From Paenibacillus sp. Marseille-Q4541 (lineage in GTDB: Bacteria; Bacillota; Bacilli; Paenibacillales; Paenibacillaceae): a DNA stretch of 64,000 nt. Of the stretch, positions 53,301 through 61,170 are shown one piece after another. A program made the position numbers and the translations under genes. Numbering within the stretch: the stretch's first letter is position 1; the number at the start of each line of letters is the position of its first letter. The notes beneath the pieces were generated by a model that did not search any database, was not told where the DNA came from, and was given only the letters and a program-made list of their open reading frames with translations. The DNA is taken from contig NZ_JAGXCY010000013.1 of assembly GCF_018310695.1 (NCBI RefSeq), forward strand, positions 1 to 64,000. The letters run 5' to 3'.

Positions 53301-55354
53301 ATCTCAATTCCATTTACATGAGCGGTTTGCCCTGAAAAAACCATGTTGATCTGTCCATCCTGAACAGCAATTGGTGAATACAGTTTCTCCGCAATGTTCT
53401 CCTTCCCGGAGCTTACGGTCCCATAGTCCTTCCCTTCAATGTTTACGTTCGTTTTGGTAGAACCAATCCAATCTCCAGTATACGATTTGACAGCATAGGT
53501 TCCGTTTGGAAGATCTACCTTGAATTCATAAATCCCGCCAAAATTGATAATAAAATCACGACGCAGGGCATCCGTAGCTCCTCCCCGGTCACGATCTGCC
53601 AAAGCACCTGCATGAACAGTAAGGCCATACCCGCGTTCTTTAGAATAGAGAATATTGCGGTTAATCTCGGTGTAGCCTTCTGCTACTGGGGCACCTGGAG
53701 GACCAAAATCATACCGATACGTGGCTGATTTCGTTCCAATCGTCACTTCCTCGGAAGGATCAGAGGATCCCTTTCCATTCACTGCGATGACTCTAGCTGT
53801 ATAGGACTTCCCTTCCGAAAGACCAGACAAGGAGAAACTTGGTACCGTAGCCGTTCCAGCCAGTTTATAAGCGGATGCTGCATCCGTTTGGGGCTTAACA
53901 TAGACGCGGTAAATATCCGCTTGCTGAACTGCATTCCATTTCAGTAGCGCACCGCTGTTGCTAATATTTCCTGCAACTAGACCTGTCACCGAATCCGGCT
54001 TTGCCTCCGGCAGAGTCTGCTCCTGAACATACTCCGATAAAGGAAGATTAAGCTCTGCTATAGACTGTGCTACCATTCTTGCAAGCTGAATCGCTCCATA
54101 TTCCTGGAAATGAGTATTATCTGCTGAACCATTCGGAAAAGCTCCGTACACTCCTGGGTCCGTATGCAAAAAGACGGACTTTGCTTCCTCAGGGCCGATG
54201 GAATCGTAATATGCTACACTCCGTGCGCTAAGATCAACTAACTTCGTGTTTTCCTCCACTGCCACTTCCTTCATGGCTGCTACATACTCGGGAAAGCTCA
54301 CATTGAATTTGCCTGTATCCGGGTTAAAATCCCTTCGACCTACGGGTGTAACAAGAATTGGCGTAGCTCCGCGCTGCTCGGCACCGTGGATGTAGGTTCG
54401 AAGATACTCTTTATAATCGGCCGGAGAAGCATACCGATCGGGAATAGAGATCGTTGCATCATTATGACCAAATTGAATGAGGAAGTAGTCCTCAGGCTGT
54501 ATGACTTTCAATATCTCATCCAGCCTACCTTCATTAATAAAGGATTTCGTACTTCGTCCCCCAATTGCATGATTCTTAATTAGTACCTGATCGCTGAAGA
54601 AACGAGGCAACATCTGTCCCCAGCCCGCTTCCGGCTTCCAATAGGGATCGTAGGTTTGTACCGTAGAATCCCCAGCAATATAGATCGTAGGCTGATCGCC
54701 TGCTGTCCGTTCCGGGAGCCTTGTAATGACTAGTGCATTCAATTTAGCTGCTGAACCTGTAAACTCCAGATTGAGCTGTCCATCGACGAGGGCAAGCGAA
54801 AAGTTCATTTCCAAAAACTCGCCAGCTCCTTTGGCAGTCAGCTGTACTTTTTGCATACGCTCTGCCTTGATGGCAATCTCTGAGCTTTCTTGCTGGTCTC
54901 CTGCAATAAGAGCTACATTATAATCACCACTCGGTAGATCAATCTGAAATACCGCGTTATCCACACGTGCAAAATCCGAGCGAATAAGGTCTTCCCCGCC
55001 CCGGTCCGCTACCGAAACTGTGGATAAATCCGTAAAACCGTAACCTATTTCTTCGGAATACGCTGACTGTGCATTAATTCCTGTATAACCGTCAGCAACT
55101 AATCCATCGCCAAAATCAAAACGATATTCACCTTCCTGAGCAATCTTCATATCATCCTCCCCATAGGTTGCCTGCGTCACCGAAGTGTCGCTACCCGCAT
55201 CTCCTAGCGGCAAATCTTCTTGTACTTCTTCTGCCTTTACCGTCTGCCCCCCCCATTCTACTGGCATTGCCATTGTTGACAGCACCATAAGAATGACAAG
55301 AAAAATTATGAAAAATCGAGATTTGCCAAGATGGTGCCCTCTACCTGCTCTCAT
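50339..55354 (-). CDS. Secreted rhamnogalacturonan acetylesterase-lyase fusion
   Basis: A 1671-residue protein with AAAGGAGG before the ATG and a signal peptide (basic MRAGRGHHLGKSR, then FFIIFLVILMVLSTMAM). Modules in order: malectin/CBM-like domain (about 70-215), SGNH esterase of the CE12/YesT type (about 220-440; Ser230 in GDST, GHND at 296-299, Asp412 and His415), FN3 (454-545), second malectin-like domain (544-692), two FN3 (692-785, 786-876), rhamnogalacturonan lyase of family PL11 (about 880-1460; YesW-like, GDLDGDGKYEIVLMW) and two C-terminal ~90-residue repeats with MNMWWG. It deacetylates and cleaves pectic rhamnogalacturonan I outside the cell. No sortase or S-layer anchor was seen. 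Confidence 0.9.
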   Translation of the reverse strand: MRAGRGHHLGKSRFFIIFLVILMVLSTMAMPVEWGGQTVKAEEVQEDLPLGDAGSDTSVTQATYGEDDMKIAQEGEYRFDFGDGLVADGYTGINAQSAYSEEIGYGFTDLSTVSVADRGGEDLIRSDFARVDNAVFQIDLPSGDYNVALIAGDQQESSEIAIKAERMQKVQLTAKGAGEFLEMNFSLALVDGQLNLEFTGSAAKLNALVITRLPERTAGDQPTIYIAGDSTVQTYDPYWKPEAGWGQMLPRFFSDQVLIKNHAIGGRSTKSFINEGRLDEILKVIQPEDYFLIQFGHNDATISIPDRYASPADYKEYLRTYIHGAEQRGATPILVTPVGRRDFNPDTGKFNVSFPEYVAAMKEVAVEENTKLVDLSARSVAYYDSIGPEEAKSVFLHTDPGVYGAFPNGSADNTHFQEYGAIQLARMVAQSIAELNLPLSEYVQEQTLPEAKPDSVTGLVAGNISNSGALLKWNAVQQADIYRVYVKPQTDAASAYKLAGTATVPSFSLSGLSEGKSYTARVIAVNGKGSSDPSEEVTIGTKSATYRYDFGPPGAPVAEGYTEINRNILYSKERGYGLTVHAGALADRDRGGATDALRRDFIINFGGIYEFKVDLPNGTYAVKSYTGDWIGSTKTNVNIEGKDYGTVSSGKENIAEKLYSPIAVQDGQINMVFSGQTAHVNGIEITPLLLAPAELKLVQLALENDPPSAELSWSRTDSAVLYRVYRQAEGEAKASFLAETAALSLKDESADIGMKYTYYVTAVDAAGLESVASSLLEVSMIDLSVGKSGVPTELTVTSIHKNDVTFTWKADQKSRSYNVYRSVKENGIYDLIGKSKEPKYTDSTILSTVPYYYKVASVNAGGISDMSEVLRTEAVTTLYRQMENIDRAPVAVKTEEGVFISWRMLGLDPDSITFRIYRDNKLITSKPITDRTNYVDAGGTEKSVYRVEPIVNGISQESTETFSVWQQQYKSIPLDKPADGYTKDGQPYSYYAGDASVGDLDGDGKYEIVLMWSPNNSKDNSQAGYTGEVFMDAYKLDGTKLWRIKMGPNIRAGAHYTQFLVYDFDGDGKAEVAMKTADGTKDGAGVVIGDGTLDHRNSSGYVLLGNEYLTVFEGQTGKALSRVPYDPPRGDVNSWGDGYGNRVDRFLATVAYLDGEHPSLVFSRGYYTRTVLAAYDYRGGELTKRWRFDSNDEGLGSYAGQGNHNLSVGDVDNDGKDEILFGAIAIDDDGTPLHNTGLGHGDAMHFGNLDPEREGLEIFSVHENKNAEYGMEVRDANTGEILWGVPMGIDVGRGMSADIDPNHPGEEVWSATITNAEHIPLSGLYSIKGEKISSKIPSSTNFGIWWDGDLLRELQDDIRIDKWDYNNQTTVNLLTANGAASNNSTKANPSLQADLYGDWREEVVWRSQDSMELRIYTTTDESSHRIRTLMHDPIYRLGVAWQNIAYNQPPHTSFYLGTGMEKPAAPQIRYTGVEENGTAKGKPGLPVLSDNNGHNNGLLDGEYTLSMNMWWGENGTRYKLYENGKLIYTELLSDTTPQAQSTHVPLTGRDNGTYVYTAELINAHGTTKSAPHTVTVKDAAPGKPSISSDNWDQDGVYRITMNMWWGTNGTIYRLYENGEIVDTQELTASTPNAQTAYTEIVGKTAGVYEYQIELANSHGQVRSEVIRVEVK

Positions 55355-55478
55355 GAAGATGCCTCCTTTACGCTCATAATGTAACCCCTTTCATCGTATC
55401 TTTTGACTTCCTCATTTAACATCAAAAAAACAGTGTTCTTCGTGCACATATCAGTGTTTCTGATTCGAAGCAGATAAC

Positions 55479-55508
55479 AAAAAAGACCGATTTCCGAAGA
55501 AACCAGCC
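55479..55508 (-). terminator. Hairpin with T-run upstream of the fusion gene
   Basis: On the minus strand GGCTGGTTTC and GAAATCGGTC pair (three G-U pairs) around TTCG, followed by six T. It lies 125 bases before the ATG in a divergent gap. It could be a leader terminator or stop antisense transcription; on the plus strand the stem has mismatches. Confidence 0.45.
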
Positions 55509-55607
55509 TTTTTTTACGTAGTGATTTAGGGTAAGGTTATTAATATAGCTCTACCTAAATGTTCTTTTACTACCTGAATATGTAACTAAAAGAGGTGAAA
55601 TAATAAT

Positions 55608-56066
55608 ATGTTCTCTTTTCTATTAACTTTGATTGTCGCGGTCTTCTGTACAGCCATCACCCTAATAAAAAGTTATGAGTACGATAGCAAACTACTTACG
55701 ATTTTTGTGTCTGCAGTGGCCGTCGCTTTTACGGGCGCTCAATATTTTTTGCTTGGTCTTGATTCCATCGTCACCGCCATTATCTTCGTGCTCATTCTAA
55801 CGTTGGTGAACGTTTATACCCAAAGTATCCACATGGAACAGCAAGGACGTACACGTAAACCGCTAAAGTGGTATCACATTGGGATAGTAGCCGTATGTTC
55901 CTTTGCTCTGATTGCCCTATACGAACTGTTCATCACCGCAACTCCTTTACAGGACATTCACTGGGATGAAATAGGTGTACGAATTCTACTTATTCTTGTT
56001 ATACCCATGTCGATTGGAGCGTTTTATAGAAACCGAAAAATCAAACGTATGAACAGCACGAATTAA
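55608..56066 (+). CDS. Small membrane protein, unknown
   Basis: A 152-residue protein with four to five hydrophobic segments (MFSFLLTLIVAVFCTAITLI, LTIFVSAVAVAFTGAQYFLL, IVTAIIFVLILTLVNVY, IGIVAVCSFALIALYELF, IGVRILLILVIPMSIGAFY) and a basic tail (RNRKIKRMN). AAAGAGGTGA lies about nine bases before the ATG. I know of no family. A terminator follows. Divergent from the pectin enzyme gene, with no evident link. Confidence 0.75.
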   Translation: MFSFLLTLIVAVFCTAITLIKSYEYDSKLLTIFVSAVAVAFTGAQYFLLGLDSIVTAIIFVLILTLVNVYTQSIHMEQQGRTRKPLKWYHIGIVAVCSFALIALYELFITATPLQDIHWDEIGVRILLILVIPMSIGAFYRNRKIKRMNSTN

Positions 56067-56083
56067 TTAATTCGATTAATGTC

Positions 56084-56132
56084 GGAGGTAAAGGGACGAT
56101 GATATTCGCCGCCTTTGCCTCCTTATTATTTT
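56084..56132 (+). terminator. Terminator after the membrane-protein gene
   Basis: GGAGGTAAAGG pairs with CCTTTGCCTCC, followed by TTATTATTTT. Confidence 0.75.
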
Positions 56133-56149
56133 GTACCATCAAAGATGAG

Positions 56150-57166
56150 TTATAAATACACTTTTTTCCCTGTCTTCGCACTCTCTACCGCTCCAAAAAC
56201 CATGGCTACACTATGAATGTTGTCAAGAGAGTCGGTTTCGGCAGGTCTTCCTTCTTCAAGAGCAGCGAACATCTCATCAAGACAGCCTACGTGTCCTTCC
56301 CTACCATTCCAGCTTGCTTCTACTTCCGTTTGGACGACTTCATGAAAAAATGCATCGCCAGCCTGTTCCTTGAGCTGTTCGCTGATTGGCATATGCGTGC
56401 CGTCCCAACGTGCCGACCCTTTGTTTCCAATGACACGCCAATCTGCTTCCCATGAGGTAGGTAGTCCAATCGCTGACCAAGAACCGCGATAACTAAATAC
56501 AGAGCCGTCACTCATCTCAAAGATGCAAATCGCAGAGGCATTACCCTGATACCAAGACCCTTCCGGATTATATTCATGACAGTACACCGACACCGGGTCT
56601 GCTCCTGTAATAAATCTGGCCTGATCAAATGTATGAATAGCCATATCCACAATCAGCGGGCTGTCCATCACATCCCGGAACCCACCAAACCGTGGACCGA
56701 GAAAAAAGTCAGCATGCACAGATCCTACTTTACCAATGGCTCCTGTATGCAGATAATCACGAAACGCACGGATTTGACGTAAGTACCGGCGATTTTGCAT
56801 CACAGAGTACCGTTTCCCTGTACGCTCACTTACCTTTACGATCTCACGAGCATCCTCTAGTGACTCTGCCATCGGTTTTTCACCGAATACATGACAACCT
56901 GCCTCCATCGCAGCTGTTACCACTGCTTTATGACTCGATGGTATCGTCACATCAAATACGAGATTTGCATCCACGGACTGAAGAGCAACCGATATATCGT
57001 TAAAAACAGGGACTTTAAGACCTCTCTTTTCTGCCATCTTTACTGCATTTTCTTCAAAAATATCTACAAGTCCGACGATGCTTACATCGTCCCTCTGTGC
57101 TGCATAATCAAACCACGCGTTCGACATCTCGCCGCAGCCAGCTACAATCACTTGATGACGTGCCAA
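56150..57166 (-). CDS. Gfo/Idh/MocA family oxidoreductase
   Basis: A 338-residue NAD(P)-dependent sugar or inositol dehydrogenase. The Rossmann domain has VIVAGCGEMSNAWFDYAAQRD and VDIFEENAVKMAEKRGL; GEKPMAESLEDAREI is the active-site Lys segment, and the C-terminal domain carries DMAIHTFDQARFITG and HDGTHM-like GTHMPISEQLK. It is the second gene of an operon with a sugar isomerase (15-base gap). Substrate unknown; pairs of this type oxidise and rearrange unusual sugars. Confidence 0.9.
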   Translation of the reverse strand: MARHQVIVAGCGEMSNAWFDYAAQRDDVSIVGLVDIFEENAVKMAEKRGLKVPVFNDISVALQSVDANLVFDVTIPSSHKAVVTAAMEAGCHVFGEKPMAESLEDAREIVKVSERTGKRYSVMQNRRYLRQIRAFRDYLHTGAIGKVGSVHADFFLGPRFGGFRDVMDSPLIVDMAIHTFDQARFITGADPVSVYCHEYNPEGSWYQGNASAICIFEMSDGSVFSYRGSWSAIGLPTSWEADWRVIGNKGSARWDGTHMPISEQLKEQAGDAFFHEVVQTEVEASWNGREGHVGCLDEMFAALEEGRPAETDSLDNIHSVAMVFGAVESAKTGKKVYL

Positions 57167-57181
57167 TATAATTTCCCCTCT

Positions 57182-58063
57182 CTATACCGGATTCGGTACA
57201 TAACTTCCGCCGCGGCATTGCTTTAGATAGTTCAGTGCGTGCACTTGACCTGTCATTTCAAGGTCTCCCCGATAAACCGGATCATGCCATCCTTCGATAT
57301 CAATACTACCTTCATACCCTGCCTGTCTCAAGATGGATATAATGTCCGTCCAGTTCGTGTCTCCAAATCCAGGAGTCCGATGCCACACGAACGGCTTCGG
57401 TCCATGGATCCCCTGTTCCTTCACGACATCCCAAGCAATCGTTGCGTCCTTGCCGTGGACATTAAACACTTTATGCACCCATTTGCGAAGCTGCGGAATC
57501 GGATCAATCAGGCTTACCATCTGGTGACAAGGTTCCCATTGAAGTCCGATATTATCTAGCGGAACCGCATGAAACATCATTTCCCAAGCAGCTGGATGAT
57601 GGGCAATGTTCCAGTCCCCTTTTTCCCAAGTTCCATCCATGTTGCAGTTCTCAAAGGCAATTCGAACCCCCTTACTTTCCGCATAACGTCCCAGCTCCCC
57701 AAACACTTCCGTATACCGGGGAATGGATTCATCAATTGCACCTGGCATTCGCCCTGTAAACCCAGTAACGAGATCCGTGCCAAAGTCCTCCGCATGATCA
57801 ATAAGCCGCTTCCAACTGTTCAGTGTATCCGCGTTGTCTCCTTCCCCCGTCAGCGGGTTTCCGAATACAGACAAGCTGGATACCGGAATCTGCTTTTCGT
57901 CCAAGATTTCATGGACCTGCTTAGATAATTCCTTAAGATCCGTATTTCCTGTCGTTTGCCAGAACGTCAAAGAGAACGATTCAAAACCGTGTGGAATGAT
58001 TTGCGGTAAGACACGTACTGCATCCTGTCCACCTACGAGTGTACCTATCCGAATCTGCTTCAT
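57182..58063 (-). CDS. Sugar phosphate isomerase/epimerase (xylose isomerase-like)
   Basis: A 293-residue AP-endonuclease-2-like TIM barrel. It has IRIGTLVGGQDAVRVLPQI, VRIAFENCNMDGTWEKGDWN (Glu ligand), NIGLQWEPCHQM, VFNVHGKDATI and the closing SIDIEGWHDPVYRGD (Glu and His metal ligands). It is the first gene of an operon with the Gfo/Idh oxidoreductase, read away from a divergent AraC regulator 202 bases off. The pair probably converts a plant or microbial sugar derivative; identity unknown. Confidence 0.88.
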   Translation of the reverse strand: MKQIRIGTLVGGQDAVRVLPQIIPHGFESFSLTFWQTTGNTDLKELSKQVHEILDEKQIPVSSLSVFGNPLTGEGDNADTLNSWKRLIDHAEDFGTDLVTGFTGRMPGAIDESIPRYTEVFGELGRYAESKGVRIAFENCNMDGTWEKGDWNIAHHPAAWEMMFHAVPLDNIGLQWEPCHQMVSLIDPIPQLRKWVHKVFNVHGKDATIAWDVVKEQGIHGPKPFVWHRTPGFGDTNWTDIISILRQAGYEGSIDIEGWHDPVYRGDLEMTGQVHALNYLKQCRGGSYVPNPV

Positions 58064-58265
58064 AATTAGACCTCCTGAATAATAAAAATCGTATGCATTT
58101 ATCGTAAAGGAATCATAAGATCACAGCTACATCCTATCTATCGAAGTTTTCGTACAATCTTACGATTTTTTATTCATGACAGCGTTGACATTTGGAAATG
58201 CAGGTCGATATAGTAAGGGAAATGTACGAATGGATGTTAAAGAAAAATGTAAGAGGTGATATGCA

Positions 58266-59111
58266 TTGACCCTTCCTCCTCATAAAGAACATACCTGGAT
58301 TCCGGATCATACCTTCCCGATCAACGTTTTTTTTGTATCCTATATTTATCTCCATTGGCATGATCATATGGAGTGGGTATATGTAGAAAAAGGACGTATT
58401 CAAATGCAAATTGACGGTGATTTTGAGATTCTAGAGGCAGGTGACCTTGCTTTCGTAGGATCAAGACAACTTCATAAGGCAGAACAATTGGAGGAGTCCA
58501 CTTCCTTGATCTGCATTGTATTTAACGAAGCGCTGGTTCGGGGCGGAGATCTTGATATTACCGAATATCAGTATTTTCTTCCTTATCTGAACCGCAAGCA
58601 GAACTGGCCACGAATCGTGCGTAGCGGAGAAGCTTGTATGCAGGCAATGACATTATCTTTTACAAGACTTCTTGAAGAATTTAAAACAAAACAATTTGGA
58701 TACGAACTGTTCGTGAAAAGCGAGCTACTCCACATTTTTGGACAATACTTCCGCCATGCAGAACAAATCTCTGAAGTACGTACCGTTCGGCATCCTGATT
58801 CACATAACATGTCTTCCCTGCTCTCTCTGCTACGGGAGCGATATCAAGAAGAAATAAGCGTTGGAGAAGCAGCGCGACTGGTTAATGTAAGCCCTAATTA
58901 CTTCTGTTCTATATTTAAAAAAGTGACCGGTAAAACGCTCAAAGAATATATTCATCTTCTTCGGGTCATGGAAGCAGAAAAACTGCTCCTGGAGACTGAC
59001 CGATCAATAAGCGACATTGCTTCCTCGGTCGGCTTTACCAGCCTGACCTATTTTGGACGCGTCTTCAAAAAAATAAAGAACATCCCGCCCTCGGATGTCC
59101 GTAAACAATAA
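58266..59111 (+). CDS. AraC-family regulator
   Basis: A 281-residue regulator starting with TTG at 58266 (AGAGGTGAT seven bases upstream). The N-terminal cupin domain (residues about 10-130) has LHWHDHMEWVYVEKGRIQMQ and AGDLAFVGSRQLHKAE, binding a sugar-like signal. The C-terminal two helix-turn-helices (about 185-280) read VGEAARLVNVSPNYFCSIFK and ISDIASSVGFTSLTYFGRVFK. It is divergent from the isomerase-Gfo/Idh operon and probably activates it. Confidence 0.9.
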   Translation: MTLPPHKEHTWIPDHTFPINVFFVSYIYLHWHDHMEWVYVEKGRIQMQIDGDFEILEAGDLAFVGSRQLHKAEQLEESTSLICIVFNEALVRGGDLDITEYQYFLPYLNRKQNWPRIVRSGEACMQAMTLSFTRLLEEFKTKQFGYELFVKSELLHIFGQYFRHAEQISEVRTVRHPDSHNMSSLLSLLRERYQEEISVGEAARLVNVSPNYFCSIFKKVTGKTLKEYIHLLRVMEAEKLLLETDRSISDIASSVGFTSLTYFGRVFKKIKNIPPSDVRKQ

Positions 59112-59126
59112 AACAGTCCTATCTTG

Positions 59127-59927
59127 TTACCACTGTTCTAACATCCGAAACGCAACAACAATATCAAGCTCATCCATGAGTGAATCAATAACAAGAGTGA
59201 TGACATCTACATCTTCCATACGAAGCGTAACACCCTCTTCAATAAGATTGACGCTGGTATTAACGAAAGCGCCAGCGAGGCCAGACATCGTTCCTTGTGT
59301 AATAACTCGTCCATCCGTAACCACCGTGCAAGTCGTATTTACTTCGAGGACCGTATCTGATGCTGGGATCTGTGTTGTGACTGTTGGATAAAGTGTAAAT
59401 GTACCGTCCACCTCACCACCTAGAATTAATGTATATCTCACTGGGTTCCTTGTTAAGATATCGAACCCTTCCACATAGACGGCCGCGGCAACGCCATTCG
59501 GATTCGCAAAAGCAAGATTTCTCCGAAAGCTGATCACTGCATAGTTTTCAACCTGAGTCGCGGAACTAACTGCTCTAATATCAGATGTAATCCTGCTGAT
59601 GTCTACATTTTCCGTTCCAAGTGGAATATACTGACCATTTATGTCAATTCCGTAAAATACAACCTCAATTCCCACCTTAGAGAAAACGGCATTAATTTGA
59701 AAATTATCATATGCTACGTCATATGTGCGATTGATTACTTCACCTGCATTCACAAAAAATAGGTCCTCTGCAAAAGCCGTTTGCTGGTTCCCGTTATTTA
59801 CAAGCCCTTTCAAGTAACAAGTTCCTGAGGAAGTATCATTATTAATAACCTTGACGTAGGCTTGAACATATGGCCGAGCACCTTGAATCGGAATATTCAC
59901 CTGATTACGAGTCGTAATGATTGGCAT
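59127..59927 (-). CDS. Unknown beta-rich protein, possibly spore surface
   Basis: A 266-residue protein of unknown family. It has no signal peptide or membrane segment; it is rich in Val, Ile, Thr and Asn with alternating beta-like patterns (YVQAYVKVINNDTSSGTCYL, QINAVFSKVGIEVVFYGID, YAVISFRRNLAFANPNGVAA). AAGGGGGGAA lies a few bases before the ATG. The upstream SigK-like promoter (59960-59989) and the strong composition bias suggest production in the mother cell and deposition on the spore, like the genes near base 1; this is inference. Confidence 0.7.
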   Translation of the reverse strand: MPIITTRNQVNIPIQGARPYVQAYVKVINNDTSSGTCYLKGLVNNGNQQTAFAEDLFFVNAGEVINRTYDVAYDNFQINAVFSKVGIEVVFYGIDINGQYIPLGTENVDISRITSDIRAVSSATQVENYAVISFRRNLAFANPNGVAAAVYVEGFDILTRNPVRYTLILGGEVDGTFTLYPTVTTQIPASDTVLEVNTTCTVVTDGRVITQGTMSGLAGAFVNTSVNLIEEGVTLRMEDVDVITLVIDSLMDELDIVVAFRMLEQW

Positions 59928-59959
59928 CTGGTTCCCCCCTTAACTTCATTCCTACCGGA

Positions 59960-59989
59960 TAGTATATGCTCCAGCCAATATAAAAAGTT
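59960..59989 (-). promoter_or_regulatory. Possible SigK-type promoter
   Basis: AACT (59986-59989), 17 bases and CATATACTA (59960-59968) on the minus strand. The nine-base -10 is identical to that upstream of 747. Confidence 0.35.
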
Positions 59990-60048
59990 CGGGTGTTATG
60001 ATATAGTAGATTAGGATTTGTACATACTTTTAGAAGCTATCGTATAAC

Positions 60049-60078
60049 TTGTAACTTACTCTCATCCCACTTTATAAT
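60049..60078 (+). promoter_or_regulatory. SigA-type promoter of the FecCD operon
   Basis: TTGTAA (60049-60054), an 18-base spacer and a perfect TATAAT (60073-60078), overlapped at its end by the Fur box. Confidence 0.55.
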
Positions 60079-60098
60079 GATAATGATTTTCATTATTA
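60078..60098. promoter_or_regulatory. Fur box
   Basis: TGATAATGATTTTCATTATTA is close to the consensus GATAATGATWATCATTATC and sits on the promoter -10/start site, the right place for iron-dependent repression. Confidence 0.85.
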
Positions 60099-60117
60099 CC
60101 GCTGGAAAATAGGGGTC

Positions 60118-61170
60118 GTGAAATTGCAGAATCTACACTTAGAAGATCATGAATCTTCCAAATCAAAAATACAGGCCAGACCTGTCAGAGCTTTGCTGAC
60201 CCTAATCCTGGGGCTCTTGGCCATTATCTTGTTTATGGGTGTTTCCATAGCAGTTGGTGCAGCAGACATCCATCTTTCTACTGTTTATGAAGCGCTTATG
60301 CACTATAATCCGGATTCATCCCAGCATGCTATTATTCACGAATTGCGAATTCCACGCTCGATCGCGGACGTACTAATCGGTGCCGCCTTCGCTGTAGCTG
60401 GAGCAGTTATGCAGGGAATGACGCGAAATCCACTCGCTGATTCCGGACTTCTTGGCATTAATGCTGGCGCCGTCTTTATGATTGCTGTCGCGCTTGCCTT
60501 TTTTCCTGGAATGTCCTACAACGGCACGATTATCTTCGCCTTCATTGGAGCCTTCGTAGCCACAGCACTTGTATATGGCACAAGCTCCTTGGGCAAAGCA
60601 AGAGTTACACCGATTCGGCTAGTTCTCGCAGGCGCGGCTGTTTCCGCTCTACTCACTGCCCTCAGTCAGGGGATTGCGATTCACTTTAGACTCAGTCAGA
60701 ATCTCGCTTTCTGGGTTGCGGGTGGGGTAGCTGGCATCAAAATGTCGCAGGTATTATCTATACTTCCTTGGATCATGATTGCTTTGATTGCAGCGCTTCT
60801 TATCTCTAGGTCGATTACACTTATCAGTCTAGGTGATGAGATCGCCTCTGGTCTTGGACAGAAAACAGGGGTCATTAAAGTGATTGGCGGTATTATTGTG
60901 CTCGTTCTGGCTGGAGCAGCCGTATCCGTTGCCGGACCGATTGGGTTCGTGGGACTTGTTGTACCACACCTTGTCCGCTATATCGTCGGAGTCGATTATC
61001 GTTATATTATTCCCTGCTCCGCCGTCATTGGAGGTCTGCTGATGCTCCTCGCGGATATTGGCGCAAGAATGATTAATCCTCCCTACGAGACACCAATTAG
61101 TGCACTGTTTGCTCTTGTCGGTGTTCCCTTCTTCCTGTACATCTCACGCAAATCAGGGAGGGGTCTCTAA
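60118..61170 (+). CDS. FecCD-family iron-siderophore permease, subunit 1
   Basis: A 350-residue membrane permease with about nine or ten hydrophobic segments. RIPRSIADVLIGAAFAVAGAVMQ and TRNPLADSGLLGINAGA are the classic FecCD motif; AGPIGFVGLVVPHLVRYIVG lies near the ATPase contact. The annotated GTG at 60118 is only two bases after AGGGG; a TTG at 60124 has better spacing and could be the true start. It overlaps nothing but is followed directly by subunit 2. A Fur box shows iron control. Confidence 0.9.
   Translation: MKLQNLHLEDHESSKSKIQARPVRALLTLILGLLAIILFMGVSIAVGAADIHLSTVYEALMHYNPDSSQHAIIHELRIPRSIADVLIGAAFAVAGAVMQGMTRNPLADSGLLGINAGAVFMIAVALAFFPGMSYNGTIIFAFIGAFVATALVYGTSSLGKARVTPIRLVLAGAAVSALLTALSQGIAIHFRLSQNLAFWVAGGVAGIKMSQVLSILPWIMIALIAALLISRSITLISLGDEIASGLGQKTGVIKVIGGIIVLVLAGAAVSVAGPIGFVGLVVPHLVRYIVGVDYRYIIPCSAVIGGLLMLLADIGARMINPPYETPISALFALVGVPFFLYISRKSGRGL

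Noticed and set aside
59127..59391. Plus-strand ORF at the end of the AraC gene
   Set aside because: It begins inside the AraC gene's last codons, has no ribosome site, and is opposite the better-supported minus-strand gene.
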